This document shows, piece after piece, positions 60,878 to 64,000 of a stretch of DNA of 64,000 nt. The stretch comes from Actinomycetota bacterium (GTDB lineage Bacteria; Actinomycetota; Coriobacteriia; Anaerosomatales; PHET01). The notes under the pieces were generated by a model. The model saw nothing but the letters and a program-made list of their open reading frames with translations. It ran no database searches and was not told where the DNA came from. Position 1 is the first letter of the stretch; each line of letters begins with the position of its first letter. Made by a program: the position numbers and the translations under genes. The stretch spans positions 62,001-126,000 of the forward strand of contig JAJUJM010000003.1 of the NCBI GenBank assembly GCA_029265315.1, read 5' to 3'.

Positions 60878-62905
60878 ATGACCATCCGCACCGAGTTCCC
60901 CTGCGCCGTACGTGAGATCGAGCACACGTGGGTCCCGCTGTCCGATGGCACGCGCCTCGCGGCACGCATCTGGCTGCCGGTCGACGCCGAGATGCGACCG
61001 GTCCCTGCGATCCTGGAGTACCTGCCGTACCGCAAGAGCGACGTGAACGCGAGCCAGGACTCGACGCGCCACGCGTACTTCGCCGGGTTCGGCTACGCCG
61101 GGGTGCGTGTCGACCTGCGTGGCACCGGCGACTCCGATGGCATCATCTGCGACGAGTACCTCCTGCAGGAGCAGGACGATGCCGTCGAGGTGATCGCGTG
61201 GCTCGCCGCGCAGCCGTGGTGCACGGGCGAGGTCGGGATGATCGGCTACTCGTGGGGCGGCTTCAACGGTCTGCAGGTGGCCGCCCGACGCCCGCCGGCC
61301 CTGAAGGCCGTCGTGACGATGTACTCGACCGACGACCGCTACCGCGACGACTGCCACTACGCGGGCGGGTGCCTGCTCGCGAGCGACATGCTCAAGTGGG
61401 CCTCGTGGATGCGGATGTACAACGCGCTGCCGCCGGACCCGCGCCACCGCGAGGATTGGCGCGAGGTATGGCTCGAGCGGCTGGCGAAGACCCCCGCGTT
61501 CATCGAGCCGTGGATGAGCCACCAGACGTATGGCGACTACTGGCGGCAGGGTTCGGTGCGCGAGGACTATGCGGCCATCGAAGCCGCGACGCTCGTGGTC
61601 GGAGGCTGGGCTGATGCGTATACGAATGCGGTGCCGCGTCTGCTTGAAGGGTTGACGTGCGAGCGGCGCGGCATCATCGGGCCGTGGGCTCACGTCGCGC
61701 CGTACCGAGGCAAGCCAGGGCCGCTCATCGGGTTCTTGCAGGAGTGCCTGCGCTGGTTCGACCGGTGGCTCAAGGGCATCGACACCGGCGTTGAGAACGA
61801 TCCGTTCCTGCGCGTTTGGATGCAGGAGTCGGTGCTGCCGGCCGACACCTACTACGAGCGACCCGGGCGTTGGGTGGCCGAGGACGCGTGGCCGCCGCGT
61901 GGCGTGTGGCCGGAGCGTTGGGTGCTGGGTTCGGACGGAACGCTGGCGCGTGGGGTGGCCGACCCGCCGACCGCCGCAGACGGCGTGCCCGTCGCGGTCT
62001 CGACCCCGCAGCACGTGGGCCGCATGGCGGGCGTCTGGTGCGCGAACGGACGCGAACACGAACTGGCGAGTGACCAGCGCGAGGACGACGCCGACTCGGT
62101 CGTGTTCGACTCGCCGCCTCTCGCAGAGTCGCTCGAGCTGCTCGGCTTCCCACTACTCCACTTGGAGGTGGCGAGCGACAAGCCGGTCGCGCTGCTCGCC
62201 GCGCGCCTGTCCGAGGTCGCGCCGGACGGTGAGGCGACGCTTCTGTCGTGGGGGCAACTCAACCTGACGCACTGCGAGAGCGACGAGACGCCGGAGCCGC
62301 TTGAGCCGGGACGCCGCTACCGCGTGACGCTGCAGCTCAACGCCATCGGCCAGCGGATCGCGGCCGGGCAGCACCTGCGCGTGGCGCTGTCGACGACGCA
62401 CTGGCCGCACGCGTGGCCGTCACCGGAGGCCGCCACGGTCACCGTGTTCGCGGACGGGCCGTCGGCGCTGGAGCTGCCGGTGCTCGCAGAGCCGGGGCCG
62501 ACGCTCTCCGATCCCTTCGAGGCGCCGGAGCAGGCGCAGGACATGTGGACGCACGAGCGAGATGAGCGCACGCGGGAGCGCACGCACGACGCGGTGGCGC
62601 GACGTGATCGCATCGAGGACCGCGAGGCCTCGGTCGAGCTGCACGAGGCGACCGGCACGCGATTCGGGACCGAAGTCGACGACGTGCTCGAGATAGCCAG
62701 TGACGATCCGCTGTCGGCTCGCGTGGTCACGCGGCGCGTCGCCAGGCTCGAGCGCCCGGGGTGGGCGGTCCGCGTCGAATGCGACGCTGAGATGACGTCC
62801 ACGGCCACCGAGTTCGTCGTGACCGACAGGGTGCGCGCGTTCGAGGGCGAGGAGCCGGTCTTCGATGAGGCGCGGGAGTACCGGTTCCCTCGGAAGCTCA
62901 TGTAG
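60878..62905 (+). CDS. CocE/NonD-type serine hydrolase
   Basis: 675 residues from ATG 60878 (GGGGGAAG upstream). Alpha/beta-hydrolase of the X-Pro dipeptidyl-peptidase/cocaine esterase family: LSDGTRLAARIWLPVDAE, DLRGTGDSDG, nucleophile elbow MIGYSWGGFNGL (Ser near 127), acid in VVGGWADAYTN, His in GPWAHVAPYRG. C-terminal jelly-roll domain (LRVALSTTHWPHAWPSPEA). Members hydrolyse esters or Xaa-Pro peptides. No signal peptide. The extra ~120 C-terminal residues are highly charged. Confidence 0.88.
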   Translation: MTIRTEFPCAVREIEHTWVPLSDGTRLAARIWLPVDAEMRPVPAILEYLPYRKSDVNASQDSTRHAYFAGFGYAGVRVDLRGTGDSDGIICDEYLLQEQDDAVEVIAWLAAQPWCTGEVGMIGYSWGGFNGLQVAARRPPALKAVVTMYSTDDRYRDDCHYAGGCLLASDMLKWASWMRMYNALPPDPRHREDWREVWLERLAKTPAFIEPWMSHQTYGDYWRQGSVREDYAAIEAATLVVGGWADAYTNAVPRLLEGLTCERRGIIGPWAHVAPYRGKPGPLIGFLQECLRWFDRWLKGIDTGVENDPFLRVWMQESVLPADTYYERPGRWVAEDAWPPRGVWPERWVLGSDGTLARGVADPPTAADGVPVAVSTPQHVGRMAGVWCANGREHELASDQREDDADSVVFDSPPLAESLELLGFPLLHLEVASDKPVALLAARLSEVAPDGEATLLSWGQLNLTHCESDETPEPLEPGRRYRVTLQLNAIGQRIAAGQHLRVALSTTHWPHAWPSPEAATVTVFADGPSALELPVLAEPGPTLSDPFEAPEQAQDMWTHERDERTRERTHDAVARRDRIEDREASVELHEATGTRFGTEVDDVLEIASDDPLSARVVTRRVARLERPGWAVRVECDAEMTSTATEFVVTDRVRAFEGEEPVFDEAREYRFPRKLM

Positions 62906-62996
62906 GTGCGCATTTTTTCGGACGACCAGCGCCAGCACGTCCGGCTCAGGTCCCGTTCGCTACACTGGGGTCGGACGACAGGCGAGGGAGGTCTGA

Positions 62997-63686
62997 GTGG
63001 ACGAGCGGGCGAAGCACATGCGGATCACGGTCGCCGAGAACGGGCCGTACATGGTCTCCGGTGGCGTGCCGCTGTGGCGGGTCGAGATCGTCACGAACGA
63101 CGCGGGTGAATCCGTGGGGTGGCGCGAGGTCGAGCGACTCGACGCGCCGTATCGCTACATGCTGTGCCGCTGTGGCCACTCGGCGACCAAGCCGTTCTGC
63201 GACGGTTCGCACGAGGTGTGCGGCTTCGAGGGCACGGAGACCGCCGGGCACGCGACGTACTTCGAGGCGGCCGTCAACATCGATGGCCCTGGGGTCCGGC
63301 TCCACGACGCTCGCCACCTGTGCGCCGAGGCGCGGTTCTGTGACCGCGCGGGGGGCCTGTGGAACCTCGTGGAGGCGTGCGACGACGAGGAGAAGCGTGC
63401 ACTCGCCCGCGAGGAGGCGATGCTGTGCCCGTCGGGGCGCTACGTCTTCTGCGACGAAGGCTCCGACGAGGCGCACGAACCCGAGCTCGAGGCGTCTATC
63501 GCGATCGTGGACGACCCCGCCTTAGGCGTCGCGGGGCCGCTGTGGGTGCGCGGCGGCATCCCGATATTCGACGCCGCAGGCGAGCCGTACGAGGTCCGCA
63601 ACCGGGTGACGCTGTGCCGCTGTGGCCACTCGACGAACAAGCCGTTCTGCGATGGTGGTCATGTGAAGACCGGGTTCCGCGAGTAG
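62997..63686 (+). CDS. Two-domain CDGSH iron-sulfur protein
   Basis: 229 residues from GTG 62997 (AGGGAGG at 62985-62991). Two CDGSH motifs of the C-x-C-x-H/S...C-D-G-x-H type: CRCGHSATKPFCDGSH near 57 and CRCGHSTNKPFCDGGH near 204. Between them is a domain with AVNIDGPGVRLHDARHL and several cysteines, like the Fer4_19/DUF1271 part of such proteins. Each CDGSH set should bind a redox-active 2Fe-2S cluster via three Cys and one His. Electron transfer or cluster donation is likely. Confidence 0.88.
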   Translation: MDERAKHMRITVAENGPYMVSGGVPLWRVEIVTNDAGESVGWREVERLDAPYRYMLCRCGHSATKPFCDGSHEVCGFEGTETAGHATYFEAAVNIDGPGVRLHDARHLCAEARFCDRAGGLWNLVEACDDEEKRALAREEAMLCPSGRYVFCDEGSDEAHEPELEASIAIVDDPALGVAGPLWVRGGIPIFDAAGEPYEVRNRVTLCRCGHSTNKPFCDGGHVKTGFRE

Positions 63687-63809
63687 GAGCGAAGACGCGG
63701 GTTTGCGCACCGAGGGCGTCAGCTCTTCGTCCGCCGTCTATGTAGCCTGAGTTCGTGAGACCTGGAACGTACCAAGTGTCCCGGGCGAGCCGCACTGCTT
63801 CGGCCGGTC

Positions 63810-64000
63810 TCATGAGTCGGCCTGTCCCGGCTGGACGTCGAGGTCGTCTGTGCCCATGTCGCGGAAGGCGACCGCGACCTCGGATGCAGGGATGCCCGGG
63901 TCGTCGCCCAGATTGCGCCGGATCGCGGAGATGCAGGCTGCTTTCAGCTCGGCTGAGCGGCCCTCGTACAGCATGATGTCGACGAGCGTGAAGTGTGGTG
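63810..64000 (-). CDS. Tautomerase family protein, C-terminal part
   Basis: Partial: 63 codons read from the window edge to TGA at 63812-63810; the N-terminus is outside. PHFTLVDIMLYEGRSAELKA, AACISAIRRNLG, GIPASEVAVAFRDMG fit the tautomerase_3/4-oxalocrotonate tautomerase-like fold. The catalytic proline-1 would lie beyond the edge, so activity cannot be judged. The end is acidic (DDLDVQPGQADS). Confidence 0.65.
   Translation of the reverse strand, partial: PHFTLVDIMLYEGRSAELKAACISAIRRNLGDDPGIPASEVAVAFRDMGTDDLDVQPGQADS

Overview
The window is GC-rich, densely packed chromosomal DNA from a bacterium. I infer an actinobacterium, probably an anaerobic Coriobacteriia-like lineage. Reasons: strong third-position GC bias; many GTG starts with ATGA/GTGA stop-start overlaps; a UPF0182 membrane giant; a zinc-ribbon (C+) bS18; rubrerythrin; a two-domain CDGSH protein; and a selenocysteine codon. 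There is no insertion sequence, prophage or CRISPR array.

Layout. 1-8.4 kb: end of a CorC/HlyC-type transporter, a toast-rack/PspC envelope pair, an amidohydrolase-methyltransferase pair, Maf, and a coupled HEAT-repeat/HD-GYP pair that share an N-terminal domain. 8.4-15 kb: UPF0182 protein, RlpA-like protein, a holin-X-like pair, a stand-alone cyanophycin-synthetase-like N domain, tRNA-Gly(CCC) with promoter and terminator, and a LytM (M23) protein. 15-18.4 kb: rpsF-ssb-rpsR-rplI, a strong terminator, a cluster of DnaA-box-like 9-mers, then dnaB. 18.4-20.7 kb: a COG2509-type flavoprotein and an AIM24 protein. 20.7-27.6 kb (minus strand): a seven-gene export operon (two HlyD-type adaptors, two ABC ATPases, two ABC-2 permeases, TetR) resembling E. 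coli cecR-ybhGFSR but with YbhF split in two. Divergent from it is an SBF/Acr3-like transporter whose promoter is overlapped by a perfect CsoR/CstR-type palindrome. 28.9-36 kb: purA, a Phd antitoxin with a truncated RelE-like toxin, CCA-adding enzyme, purD, a HemW-like radical SAM protein, purE and a lone prepilin.

36-39 kb: a LOR/SDH (TIGR00300) protein and then the most striking locus: an msrA gene whose catalytic cysteine codon is UGA, followed at the right distance by a bacterial SECIS-like hairpin, with msrB directly downstream. I read this as a selenoprotein MsrA. 39.3-44.7 kb: a copper locus (TauE/SafE-cupredoxin fusion, a second cupredoxin, CopA ATPase, a DUF7282-like lipoprotein) behind another CsoR-like palindrome. 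44.7-64 kb: mixed housekeeping and envelope genes: SDR protein, LysR regulator with a divergent 32-residue membrane peptide, hisG, aldo/keto reductase, rubrerythrin, an Ada-like alkyltransferase, two glycosyltransferases, a HAMP sensor, an orphan di-heme cytochrome b, typA, a membrane-spermidine synthase-like fusion, a CocE hydrolase, a CDGSH protein and a partial tautomerase.

Themes. Several loci serve thiol, metal and redox stress (Sec-MsrA/MsrB, rubrerythrin, copper export, CsoR-type operators, CDGSH). Regulation is mostly local, with candidate operators next to TetR and LysR genes. Many candidate terminators are GC hairpins without a U-tract.
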